Assembly (NCBI RefSeq): GCF_030253575.1
Contig: NC_080558.1
Span: 6,334,001-6,398,000, forward strand
DNA length: 64,000 nucleotides
DNA from: Rhododendron vialii
Lineage: Eukaryota; Streptophyta; Magnoliopsida; Ericales; Ericaceae
Direction: 5' to 3'
Shown here: positions 22,625 to 34,900 of the stretch, piece after piece
Layout: each line of letters begins with the position of its first letter
Position numbering within the stretch: position 1 is the first letter of the stretch
Notes under the pieces: model-generated
What the model saw: the letters and a program-made list of their open reading frames with translations, nothing else
Databases searched by the model: none
Told to the model about the DNA's origin: nothing
Translations under genes and position numbers: made by a program

Positions 22625-23165
22625 TTTTTTTTATCCCCTAAATTATGCTTATTTTCTCTACTTAGTCCTTAAAGTATCAATTTAACGATTCATCCCCTCA
22701 ACTATCAAACCGTTACCTACTTAATCCAATAGATAACGGAAATTAGGAATGTGGACGGAAAATGCCACGTAAGGCTTTGTTTGGAACCCTGTAGAGTAGA
22801 TCCTTGATTATGAGAGTGCTAGATATAAAAATTAATTATGACCCTTTTGAATAAAATGTTCTGAAAAATAAGATTTTCGCATTGGTTCAAACGGATTAAA
22901 AGTTGAAGCATTTAATTTTTTAATATATAAACCTTGTCAAAAAAAATTGAAGTACTCCAATTTTTAATCTATTTGAACCGGTGCAAAAATCTTATTTTTC
23001 TAATCATATTATCCTAAATGATCGTAATTAATTTTTATTTTCTAACTCTCTCATCTTAATATATCAAGGCCTTACGTGACATTTTATAGAGGCTAACACG
23101 TGCTTTTTTTTAAAGAAAAGACTGAGCTCCTTGTATGGAATTTAGGGGATAAAAAAAAAAACTCT
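22625..23165. repeat. Nested fold-back elements
   Basis: The outer inverted pair is tttttatcccctaaatt (22,628) against aatttaggggataaaaa (23,140). The inner pair has cacgtaaggc (22,768) against gccttacgt (23,067). Arms of about 140 bp can be followed inward: aaaaattaattatgacc opposite cgtaattaatttttat, and ttggttcaaacggattaaaa opposite taatctatttgaaccgg. This looks like one MITE inserted into another just upstream of the RLP gene. Confidence 0.55.
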
Positions 23166-23551
23166 TCTCTATAATCCAACACAAGCAAAATCACAATTCA
23201 ATCACTCAGACTCTTACAGCTCTCCTCTCACACACACTTTCATCTCACACACAATCTCATACACATCAGTGGGTCCCCGAGCTCTCTCACACTCTCTGCT
23301 CTCTTTTACATTGACACGTATTTATACAAATGGTCAAATGCAGCTCCTACTGGACACCTTCCATTACTGACTTGGTACACTCTCAATTGGCCCACACCAA
23401 TTAATAATCAAGAAAATAGAGGAGTCCCAGTGTATGAACTATCAAGGTAGATGAGTCCCAATTAAAAGCCCAACTATAAGAGAACATCAAAGGCATCAAG
23501 CTTTCTCATCCAAGATTTGGTAACTAGCGTTGGCTATACACATACTCCATC

Positions 23552-26500
23552 ATGGACTCATGTTTGTATCTTCGCATTTACCTGATCTTGTGTTGCTTTA
23601 ATCTTATCATATTAACTTACTCTTCCTCTTCTACGCAGCCATTATGCCACGAAAATGAGAGCAAGGCCTTGCTGCAGTTCAAGCATAATTTTTTCATTGA
23701 CAAGTTTGCTTCTGTTGGCCCTTCTGCTTATCCAAAACTTGAATCATGGAAGCTACTTGGTGGAAAGAGCGATGGTTGCTGCTCATGGGATGGTGTCGAG
23801 TGTGACCAAGACACTAGTCATGTGATCGGCCTCGACCTCAGCAGTAGCTTTCTCCATGGTTCTATCAATTCCAATAGCAGCCTATTTACCCTTGTCCACC
23901 TTCGTACCCTAAACCTTGCTGATAATAAGTTCAATTTCTCTGAAATACCGTCCAGAATTGGAAATCTTTCGAGGCTGACTAGTCTCAATCTATCCAAATC
24001 TGGATTTTTCGGTCAAATTCCTTCAGAAATCTCATCTCTTTCCAAATTAGTTATCCTCGATCTGACTTCGGAAATTGATTTGTATTCTGAAAGTCTTTTG
24101 AAACTTGAAAAACCCAGTCTAAGAGACCTAGTTCAAAACCTAACCAACCTGAAAGTACTTAACCTTTCTATGGTGAACATATCTTCTTCAGTGCCAAGTG
24201 TTTTGTCAAATATATCCTCTCTAACAACTCTTAATCTTGAAGGATGTTCGTTGTATGGTGAATTTCCAATGGACATTTTTCGTCTACCACAACTACAGAT
24301 TCTTAATGTAGCTTGGAACGAAAATCTCACCGGCTCTCTACCTGAATTTCAAAGCAATAGTCGCCTTAAGGCAATGATATTCCACTGCACGGGCTTGTAC
24401 GGTAAGCTACCAGATTCAATTGGTAGACTTGAATCCTTAGTTTATTTGGATTTGATTAAAACTAGTTTATCTGGGACACTTCCATCTCCACTTGGCAATC
24501 TAACCCGGCTCAGTTTCCTCTACCTTTACGATTGCAAGTTTAGTGGCCAGGTTCCTTCGTCGTTGGCAAACCTATCAGAACTAACTAAGTTTGGAATTGG
24601 CCATAACGACTTTGACGCAGGACCACTTCCTTTACCGCCAGGGAAGCTACTCAAACTCAATCACTTGTATGCGTCCAAAATGAACTTACAAGGTGAGATC
24701 CCCCAGTCGCTAGCAAACCGGACCAAACTTTCCCTTTTAGCGATTGACATAAACAACCTGGTCGGTAAAATCCCATCCTGGTTCATGAACCTCACGCAAT
24801 TAACATACGTAGATCTTGCACGAAATCACTTCCATGGCACGATTCCAAGCTCAATCACTCAACTCAAGCGTCTTGATTATTTGAGTATTGGTTCTAATAG
24901 CTTCACTGGTATTGTCGAGCTAGACATGTTTATGAAACTCCCAAACCTGGTCTCGTTGCAATTAGGGAGAAACAATCTAACAGTGCTCGACAAAAATAGT
25001 ACCAATGGTACTCTTCCAAAGCTTGATAGTCTAGACTTGGAGTCATGCAACTTAGTCGAGTTCCCTAGCATTCTAAGATTTCAAGATGAATTGCAGGTGT
25101 TAAGTATAAAGAATAACATAATTCGAGGCGAAATACCAATATGGATGTGGAACTCGAGTAAAGAAACAATGGAATATGTCGACTTTGGCCAGAACTTTCT
25201 GACAAGTTTCGAGCAACAGCCAGCTGTCATCCCATGGCATTTTCTAATAGTTTTCAACCTCGGCTCTAACAAGCTTCAAGGATCGCTTCCCATTCCACCA
25301 CCAAGCACTGTTATTTATAATGTCCGCGAGAACGCATTGACAGGAGCAATTCCACCGTCAATGTGCCACAACAATTCTCTTCGTATGGTTGATTTGTCCA
25401 ACAACAATTTAAATGGCACAATACCTCCATGTTTGGCCAGTTCCAGTGAGGATCTTCTCACGTTGAATTTGAGTGGCAATAGTTTCCAAGGAAGTATTCC
25501 TTCAACATTCACAATGAATTGCCAACTGTTGATGATAGATTTAGGTCGAAATCAGTTACAGGGGCCGGTGCCAAGATCATTGGCAAATTGCACAATGCTG
25601 GAATGTCTTGTTCTTCAAAATAATCAGATTGAGGATACTTTCCCCTCTTGGTTGGAAGCTCTTCCTAAGTTAGAGCTTCTTTTTTTGGGATCAAACAAAT
25701 TCCACGGCGACATTGGGGATCCCAAAAACAATTCAATGTTTCCAAAGTTGCGGATAATTGACCTCTCTTGCAATGGCTTTTCAGGTAATTTGCCAAAAGA
25801 ATACATTCGCAACTGGAATGGAATGAAAATGATCAACAAAGAGAATTTGACATATATGCGTTCAAATCCTGAATTTGAAATCGAGTTACGTGCCGGTCCA
25901 ACAACTCATTTGACAGTATCCTATTCAGATGTGTGGAGCTCCTATTACTCAATGAGAGTGGTCAGCAAAGGGACACACAGGTTATACGAGAGGATTCAAA
26001 GTGCCTTGGTGGTGGTTGATCTCTCAAACAACACATTCATTGGGGATATCCCAGAATCCTTTGGAAGTCTCCGTGGGCTTCAATTGCTAAACATTTCCAA
26101 CAACAAACTTACTAGTGCTATCCCCACATCGTTGGCAAACTTGACAGCATTGGAGTCGTTGGACCTATCTCAAAACCTGCTCTCAGGTCACATCCCCTGG
26201 CAACTGACCCAACTCACTTTCCTTTCCTTCTTAAATGTTTCTCATAATCGACTCACTGGCCCTATTCCTCAAGGGAAACAATTTGGTACATTCGAAAATA
26301 GTTCATATGATGGGAATTTGGGATTGTGTGGTGTCCCATTGTCGAAGTCATGCAGAAATTCAATGACCTCACCACCACCTCCGCCTATATTTCGAGGTCA
26401 TGATCTTGAGTTTTCGAGTGGTATTTATTGGATGGTCATTGCCTTGGGATATGGAAGTGGGCTAGTAGTTGGGTTGGCTATTGGGAGAACTCTGACGAGG

Positions 26501-26584
26501 AGGTATCACGAATGGTTTGTCGACACCTTTGGGAGGGGGAAGAAATTTCAGAAGAAGCAGAAAAGCAAGGGCCGAAGAACCTAA
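23552..26584 (+). CDS. Leucine-rich repeat receptor-like protein (Cf-9/RLP12 type)
   Basis: A single-exon ORF of 1,010 codons. In order it has a signal peptide (about 1-27), an LRR N-cap with the paired cysteines C32 and CCSWDGVEC (75-84), and roughly 25-30 extracellular LRRs with plant-type LxGxIP repeats. A non-LRR island follows (about 762-817, MRSNPEFEIELRAG ... SALVVVDLS), then four more LRRs, a C-cap (LGLCGVPLSKSC) and an acidic juxtamembrane patch. The transmembrane helix has GxxxG spacing (about 957-981, LGYGSGLVVGLAIG) and is followed by a short basic tail. There is no kinase domain, so it would signal through a partner kinase (SOBIR1/BAK1 in known members). Many NxS/T sites are present. 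Length and layout are normal and the frame is intact, so it is probably functional. The ligand cannot be deduced. Confidence 0.93.
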   Translation: MDSCLYLRIYLILCCFNLIILTYSSSSTQPLCHENESKALLQFKHNFFIDKFASVGPSAYPKLESWKLLGGKSDGCCSWDGVECDQDTSHVIGLDLSSSFLHGSINSNSSLFTLVHLRTLNLADNKFNFSEIPSRIGNLSRLTSLNLSKSGFFGQIPSEISSLSKLVILDLTSEIDLYSESLLKLEKPSLRDLVQNLTNLKVLNLSMVNISSSVPSVLSNISSLTTLNLEGCSLYGEFPMDIFRLPQLQILNVAWNENLTGSLPEFQSNSRLKAMIFHCTGLYGKLPDSIGRLESLVYLDLIKTSLSGTLPSPLGNLTRLSFLYLYDCKFSGQVPSSLANLSELTKFGIGHNDFDAGPLPLPPGKLLKLNHLYASKMNLQGEIPQSLANRTKLSLLAIDINNLVGKIPSWFMNLTQLTYVDLARNHFHGTIPSSITQLKRLDYLSIGSNSFTGIVELDMFMKLPNLVSLQLGRNNLTVLDKNSTNGTLPKLDSLDLESCNLVEFPSILRFQDELQVLSIKNNIIRGEIPIWMWNSSKETMEYVDFGQNFLTSFEQQPAVIPWHFLIVFNLGSNKLQGSLPIPPPSTVIYNVRENALTGAIPPSMCHNNSLRMVDLSNNNLNGTIPPCLASSSEDLLTLNLSGNSFQGSIPSTFTMNCQLLMIDLGRNQLQGPVPRSLANCTMLECLVLQNNQIEDTFPSWLEALPKLELLFLGSNKFHGDIGDPKNNSMFPKLRIIDLSCNGFSGNLPKEYIRNWNGMKMINKENLTYMRSNPEFEIELRAGPTTHLTVSYSDVWSSYYSMRVVSKGTHRLYERIQSALVVVDLSNNTFIGDIPESFGSLRGLQLLNISNNKLTSAIPTSLANLTALESLDLSQNLLSGHIPWQLTQLTFLSFLNVSHNRLTGPIPQGKQFGTFENSSYDGNLGLCGVPLSKSCRNSMTSPPPPPIFRGHDLEFSSGIYWMVIALGYGSGLVVGLAIGRTLTRRYHEWFVDTFGRGKKFQKKQKSKGRRT

Positions 26585-28751
26585 GTAAGCAAGCAACATC
26601 CATTCTCTCACTTTGTTTTACTCATTTTTTTGTGCTATTAGCTTTCGTGAAGTGATTATTATATATTCCATCATTTGCAAAATTTCTAACTTCATTTCGG
26701 TGTGGAAATTGGTTTTGCAGTTGTTGGCAATGAAATTGTGGGTTCTTTCTTCAGTACTACTTTTGAGCTTGTGCCCCCATCTTGGCTAGAGTTATGTTAA
26801 TAAAAGGGTCAGGTGTTAAGAATATGCAGGTTTTAGTACTGGAATACTAGCAGTGTTGTCAGGTTTCTAGAGTGCATAAGAGAGATCTTCCCAGAGCTTT
26901 TGTTCTTGCTTGTTTTGTTTCTACAAGAATTGATAACATGAAGTTCTTCATATTGCAGCTATGTCTTTCTATTACTCTGATTGTATATGTGGTATGTATC
27001 TGGTCTTAGATGATTAGTATATATGGACTGTTGTACTTGTCTGCTTTTCCTATTTCCCCCAAACTGAATCAAATAACATCAGGAACCAAGCCCGGCCACT
27101 AACCCCCATAGTTTCAACAGATGCTTTAACACCTCAGATTTGTTGTTGGACCTCTGGGTTGTTATATCACCATCTGCTAAGGCCTTGCAGCTGTTGCTAT
27201 CTTCTCACAAAACTCAAATAATACAAAAATCAGATTTCCTTCCCATTAATATCGACCCATTGAAAGTAATAAGAACCGTGTTGGTCGATGAGGCAAGGTT
27301 AACAGAACGAACTCCTATTTGCCATTTGGGTTTTGATTCGAGTGTGTGCTTGTCTGGTTGTACACATGAATCTCGTTACGTTGTTTGTTGTGTCTCTTCA
27401 CTGCAGAAAACCACAGAAGCTGTTGTAGTTGAATCTCCCAAGGATGAGAATGATATCGGTGCAATGGGTGGTGGCAAGTACGGGCGGCATGGATTATTGA
27501 GGATCCTAGCTGATCATTCTCTTGTCTGACCAGACTAACGATATTTGCCACAAATGAAAATAATTTTTTTTGGTTCTAGCCTATGCAGTGTATCGTTCCT
27601 GGTGCGTAGTGTAAAATAGTTATTAGAATCATGTTGAGAGGTCATTCTGTCGAATGTAGCGATAATTTTGAGGTCATGTAATGTAGAGAAAATCATAGGC
27701 TTTTAAGGGCTTATCTGGTTAACCAGATTCGAATATCTAGTTTATGGAACCTATATCTAGTTTATGGAACCTATTTCCTGTCATTGAATGAGAAAATTGA
27801 AGGGGTGAGAAAATATTTCCTGTTTACGTTTGTGCCTTGCTAACAAAATGCACTCTGATTTCGATCTGTCATCGTAATAATGTTCACGGAATCCTTTCTT
27901 CGACTTCTATATGTATGACTCTTGGTTAGGCATGGCAACCCCCGGGGTGGGGCGGGTTTTGCCGTACCCAATCTGAAAAGTATCACATACCTGACCGGGT
28001 AATTCCTGAGGGCCCCACAAAACAATGATTTAGAAAAAGAACAGTATTACACCACTAGACCACCAATGCTTTAACTTAGAAATTTACCAGTACTCACTGC
28101 CATACTATAACAATAACATAACAACAGCGATATGGTTTGAGTGTTGGAAGTGCTGCATCTGTTTGGTTTTATTTTGGTACATTAATAACTTTTCCCTAGA
28201 AGGATAAAGGATGGATGAGAAATTGGTTAGGTTGGGTGTGGTGGTAAGGTTTGGCAAAGCTCAATCAAATTTGGCACAAAAATGACTTCACCAAGATTTG
28301 TCAGCAAGTTCAGCTAGCTGCTTTTGCCATATTTTCTGCTAAATTTTGGCGAAGGCAAGGGATTGGCATGCTGGTGGACTTGCTCTTAGCTAGGCATTGG
28401 AGAAGGAGGAAAAAAGCTTCATGCTGTTAAAAAAATAACTCAGAACAAAAAGGAGGTGTTATATGTCTCTCCAATGAGAGCTAAACCAAATCAGAATGTA
28501 TGGGAATGAGGATAGTGAAACTCAGATCCCAGGGGATTTTTGACAGTCACAGAAAGGTTATTCCATTAAACAAAATCCAATATGAATTATGCATTTTAGG
28601 GCAATCATAAGCTTTTGTATCAAGGAAGCATAAAACAGTAAAAGGCTATTGTAAATAACCAAAAACTGACAACCGACAAGTCTATGAAAAAGGGCAAATG
28701 GATGAGCATTCTGCATATCCTAAGAGACCCTGCTATTAGTTAACTGATCCA

Positions 28752-28787
<36 letters not shown>

Positions 28788-28942
28788 TAGAATAACTATC
28801 TCAGATACTACATAACAACAGAATCCAAACATTTCATAACATAACAAAGAACTTTTGTACCAAAGTTATTTGGTCCAGCATTCAGTAACATCATAGAAAG
28901 GCTGAAAACCATCCATAATGCAATGGAACCGATGGTTTCACC
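26585..28942. other. Intergenic between RLP and ING1
   Basis: 26,585-27,040 is probably the RLP 3' UTR and downstream sequence. An open frame at 27,140-27,529 (+, 129 codons) has no recognised domain and weak coding character. 27,733-27,772 is a perfect 20-bp tandem repeat (atatctagtttatggaacct twice). 27,815-27,990 repeats 1,800-2,010. 28,753-28,788 is a ta/tg microsatellite. Nothing else is recognised. Confidence 0.5.
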
Positions 28943-31900
28943 TCATTTTCCTTTCTTACGCTTTTGCATTCCAACACACTCTGAACAATACCACTTTCCT
29001 TTCGGTTGTTGATTCAGACCGACACAGCCATAATGGAACCATTCGATCTTACACTGTTGAACGAGAGTAAGAGCACCTCATTAGATCATAGGTTAAGGAA
29101 AAGAGGAGCACACAAAGGCTGTGTTTGGCCCATGGATTAGTGGAGGGATTTACTTGGGAAAAGAAACAATAGAGAAAATAGAGCAATAAAATTAGCTCCT
29201 GCGGCATATGTATCAGAAAAAGATTTTCTGCTTCCCTTCACTATCAGAAATACTCATATGCCACAAGATTCTTCCCTTCATTATCTTATTTTTGTCCCAC
29301 CCTTTTTCCCTACGTTACACGGACTCCTCTGAATGCATAAAACAAAAAATTGGACACCCACACTCAGATATGGGTTCCAAACCAATATACTTAGTTGGAC
29401 ATTCACCTAGCAAACATATTTCGTATCTGTTATGCAATACGCATAGAGCTTATATTAATAATATTATCCATAGAAAACACCAAGGCACCTTCTAAACACC
29501 ATTTATTTAAGAAAATCAAGCAAAATATTAAACTTGTGCTATGTACTTGAGATAGAAACTACATGTAACACTTGATACACCCGCACCCGACACCCGTACC
29601 TCAGCCCATATAGTTGTTGTTGTATTCCTTCCCCCCGCAAATCTCTCCAGAAATCCTTGATCGAAACACAGCCAAAAAGAAAGAGAAAATAAGGTAAATT
29701 GAACTATGAATACATACGTCAGGATTGTCACAGGCAACCATCTCTCCATAGCTCACTTGGTTGCAGAAACAGTATGTGGGTTCATTGGGATCCACTGGTA
29801 GATCCAAATCCATGCTGGTTGGATTTGCAGCTGCAGCTGAAGTGGCTGCCGTTGTTGCACCTAGGCGAGTCCTGGACAAATAGGCAATATAGACATGAGA
29901 AAATGATCACTGTCAACTTACAACAGGCGAGAAAATGATTGGTCAATAGACATCTTTCCAGCAAATATAATGAAATGCGCTCATCATACCAAGTGAATGC
30001 CACCTAATTAAAAACTAGACCTCGGGATTATAAGTTCTTAGCTTATCCATCATGTTAGATAACAGAATTTTCAATTAGCTATTCTACGTGCAGCGCAGTT
30101 CTCAAAATTTTGAAGAAAATACCAATCTATAACACCCATCTACAACATTGCTAGTAGTTTATATGAATATACAACCTGCTAAACAATATACATAGAATTA
30201 GGTATTCACGCGGCAAAGGACAAAAACAATTGAGGGGTGTTATTGTGAACAACATTAAAATTCAACATGCTGATGCAGCTAAAAAGACCAATCATGCAAT
30301 ATCCGAAAAGTGCATCAAAGTTTACCCTGCATTCAATGCTTCATCTTTAAATGCATGCTCCTGAAAAGCGATTTTATGTGGAAGCACTAACCTAATAAAG
30401 TAAAGCCATAAATGTGCTACTAACAAATAAATACTGTTCAATAAATGGCTTTTCGTCGTTGTTGTTGTGTTGAAATGGCTTTTCGTCAGAAGTGTCTTAT
30501 TTCATCCCTGCTAACAACATTCTTACATTCTGCGCAACGGAGACAACTTCATTGTCCTACTCAATGGTGTTTTGTCAAAAGCGTGTTATTTCATCACCGC
30601 TCCAATATTCTTCATTTCTTCCATTATACACAACGGAGACAACTTCACTTTCCTACTCATTAGACTACCCTTCAGTTAACATCTTCTGCCACTCCATTCT
30701 CCCAAGCAGAAACTATAGATATTTTCACAGGCAAGCACTATTCGTATTTGTAAGAATAGAAAGTCCCAAAATAAATGGAAAAATGTAAGAGATCGGGCAC
30801 ACTGGACAAGCGAATGCCGGCATTTACTCCCATTAGATAACAACTTGCCTTTTGAATTAAAAACTGAATGAGATTGTAGACAAAAGGTTGATGAATTAGA
30901 AGCAAGAGGAAGGTCGTCTGATACTAATATTCAAAGAGAGACATTAGCCTTAGTAGGATTAAGTGATGGAGGACCAACACAAAGGGCTTCCAACATATTG
31001 TATGGAAGTTCTCTCCCTGTATACTTCTTCCTCATTCCCTCTTTTATCTGTTTCTTCCTCTTCCTCTAAGGTTCTTCATCACTACAACTTCGAAACAGTT
31101 GGTTTAGAGATTTGAGTGTACTTGGACCAACTACAATAAATTAACTAATTTATAGCTCAAAAACTGTTAAAATAAGATAATGAAAATACATCACACAGCA
31201 TGGTGAAATTACGGAGCGTATATTCCGCGTTCTGTCACCTTGTAGATGGTAGACAAAATAAAGCTAAGAATGTATGTACAAAATACCTTTTTATTATTAC
31301 AATTCCTTCCCAGGAATAGCCTTATGCAGTCATAAGATGACAATTTATAAAACAAACACCCAAATTTTGAATAGGGTAAAAATCTTCCACTCTGGCAGCC
31401 TCCTTTCCCCTCTCTATTAAAGATGCAGATTTCAAATCGTACTTCTCGGCGTTCTAGCTGATTTCAGGGACTTGAGGGTTGGATTGTAAAGGTATACTGC
31501 TACAACAATCAATAAAATATTTATGTTTATATTATAAGACATAAAATTGAAGAGACTCTCATGAAGCTAGCGTTCACATTTTTTGCAACTTGCTTCAAAA
31601 AGATAGCGAGGTTTTATCATGCTAACCTAAGAAGCACATATACTTTCAAGAAGGACAATAAGAACAATACTCTACTTGTTGCACTAAAACACAATAAGTT
31701 GTTTCCACACGACTTAAAACTTTTCAAAAAATCTTTGAAATATTTGAAGTTGCACATCCTGTATCTATTCGGTTTTAGACTTTATTAAGGACTTTACAGG
31801 CTTGGACAGCTTTATATTCAAGATTCCACAAACATTTATCTTCTTGTTTTCTCAGAAACGTTTCCATTTTTGTGCATATACCGAACCATAATATTTTCTA

Positions 31901-34900
31901 TGTTGATTTGTTCTTTACAATTAACCATAGTTTTGTTCACATTACTTTATCTCATTTTTAGGTTCCTTTGTCTTCTTTAGGGTCTAGAAAGGAACATAGT
32001 TTTTCTCTTTCTATTAAAACGGCTGAAAACCTTCATTTTCTAGAAGACCGAAACATACATGAGGTAAGAGAATACTATTCAACTTGTTGCATCAAAACAC
32101 AATAAGTTGTTTCCACACGACTTTAAACCTTTTCGAAAATCCATGAAAAATTGGAAGTCGCACTTCCTATATCGCTTTTTGACCTCACCAAGGATCTTAT
32201 TTGTATAGGTTTAGATATCTTTATATTCAAGATATCACCAACATTTATCTTCTTGTTTCCTCAAAAAAAAAAATCCATTTTTGTCCATATACCAAACCAA
32301 CAAGATGACCCTTGGGTTTGGATAATTTATATTGTCAAAATTAACTCCACAATAAAGAAACCTAAGTATCATAAAACAAAACTACGTTTAATGCTAAAGA
32401 ATAAGTTAACATCAATCACACAACAACAATAACAATACCTATGTAAACTCCCATCACTGGGGGACAGGGGAGAACTGGAGACACACCTAACTTTTGGCAA
32501 TATATGCACAAAGTGGCTACTCTCAAAAAGTTCTACCAATGAAATAGTGGCCCCCCTATACATCCAGAAAATGAGGAACTCAAGGTACGTTATGCCGTGG
32601 AACCATGCCCCCAAATCAAAGCTAGAAGAAAAAATTAGTTGGTAAAGACACAAGTTAATAATCCTTGTTAGTGAATTATGCTACTTAGTGATTTTAGATG
32701 GGTGTTTTGGTTGTTCAGAGGTGTGCCCCTTGTGATCTTGTATTGTTGGGTGGTCTTTTATAAACGAATTAATTTGCCAAACAATTATTTATTTACCTAT
32801 TTGAAGATATATATTGAATTACATCCAACATGATGTGCCAAATGGAAAAACTGAATGAGAAGCTGGCAACAAAAAATCACTCTAGTTAATAATCCTTGTT
32901 AGTGAATTATGCTAGTAATTGTTTCTAGATGGGTGTTTTGGTTGTTCAGGGGCACACCCCTTTTGATCTTGTATGGTTGGATCGTTTTCAATAAATGAGT
33001 TAATTTATTAAACAATTATCTGTTTAACCTATACATCAAACAGAACGTAACAAATGAAACACCGAATGAGAAGCTGGCAACTAAAACATCAGAAATCAAA
33101 TTACTTAATGAAAAAAGACTCAGCAAAGAAAATTACCTAACAACGAAAGAAATCAGAAAATCAAACAATAGAGCATGATATATTTGATTTAATTCGTACT
33201 TAATGTTCTTAAATGTACAATCCGTACGGGTGCGAGTTATCATGTACTCAGGGGAGAAATCCAATATCACCTACTCAATAAAGGTTCATTGACATTTTTG
33301 GAGCAATTCACCCATCTTGGTTTAATTTGATTCCTAACATCGCATGAGCCAGGACATAAAGGAAGAGTTAATTGCAATTATTTGGTTGAGACTACTCATC
33401 CTCCACAGCTCTCACTCTGCCCATAAGTTCTCATGCTTGATCTGTGCCTTCTCTATAAGTCTAGAGGTCATCTTCTCGCATATTTTCCTTGTCCCTTTTT
33501 TAACTAAATCTTTGTACCCAATCTCTCTCTCTCTCAGAGATTACTAAAAGAGAAATGATAATCATGGTAACATGAAATTGTGAATGAAAAAGACCTCTAT
33601 AATACCTGAAATTTCATGAATTGACACAGAAAGTAGTTCAATGATACAGTATAAGAGCTTCCAACAAACAAGGAAATCAAACAGGATCAAGAGCCTCAAT
33701 GGCCCGAATGTGAGGTCTAAATAAAAAGCTAACAGGTAAAAAAATTGAAAATCCATGTGTAGGAAAGGTAGTTTACTTCTTACGCCCTCCTCTGCCACTC
33801 TCGCTGCCCTTCATAGGTTTGTTATTACTGTCAACATTTTGAACAGAGGACCCAGTAGTAGCAACACTTTCTCTGTCTGTCACAAGTTAAAAAGAAACAC
33901 TAAAATAGGAGGTTTCTGACAACAAAGGTAGAAACATTATGTGGCCACATAAACATTAAGGCCCACAATGCATGAAACAAAAGTAGAAAATGGAGAGGGT
34001 AAAAGAAACATACCACGCCGAAGATCTTCATCATATTTTTTCAGATATTGATCAAGCTGTTGAATATGAGAATCTACCTGTTTCATAATCACAGAAATCA
34101 CTCTTAACCAAATAATGGGAATTATGAGATCAATCGTGTAGATATTGTGATTCTTTTAACAGGTGCCAAAGCAAGAGGTAGCGAATGTATCATCGCTGCA
34201 TAGTACTGAAAGATTACATTGTATTCTGCCAAGCACTCGTCCATAAAATAGGAACTTCATGGAGAGGTATCTCCACAATCTTCTTTTTAGTACTAGGTAT
34301 CTCCACAATCACCACAACGAAATGTGGATGCAGCTATTCTTGAAATTCAAAGACTCAATAGAGTTGTGTGGTTGAACAATATAATTCCCTAAAAACAAGG
34401 ACTCCAATTACATTGAAACAAACTGGGCAGGTTAAGATCACAATTGTGTTGAAAAAACAGTCAGTTAAAGACAGCCCTACTAGTATTTGGACCACCATGT
34501 TCACAACTACAGACCTTAGATATCAAATGCAACTTGTTATGTGCAAAATTAACAGGTAGTCTACATCTAGCAATAAAGAAAATCATTTGAAGCAAGGCAT
34601 AGATTCCTGAGCATAGTTTAGGTTGCAAATAACTTATCGAGTGAGTGAACTGGGTTCCTAGGGCACAGTCTGATTAAACCATAACCCTACAAGTTAAGCA
34701 CACAATAAAAAAAATATCTGTCTATTTCTTTGTGTGGGACAACGAGATTGGCCTTGTTTGGTAGCACTTATTCGCTAGCTTTCTGTGAAATAAAGTTAAC
34801 CAATAGTTTTTACTTGTACGATCAATATTTACCTTTTCCAACTTATTTGACCTAAAGCTGCCAAATATGTATGAACAAAAGAGCACTAAATTGCAAGAGT

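Noticed and set aside
27140-27529. 129-codon plus-strand ORF downstream of the RLP
   Set aside because: No domain, signal or repeat structure, and an antisense open frame of similar quality overlaps it, so coding evidence is insufficient.
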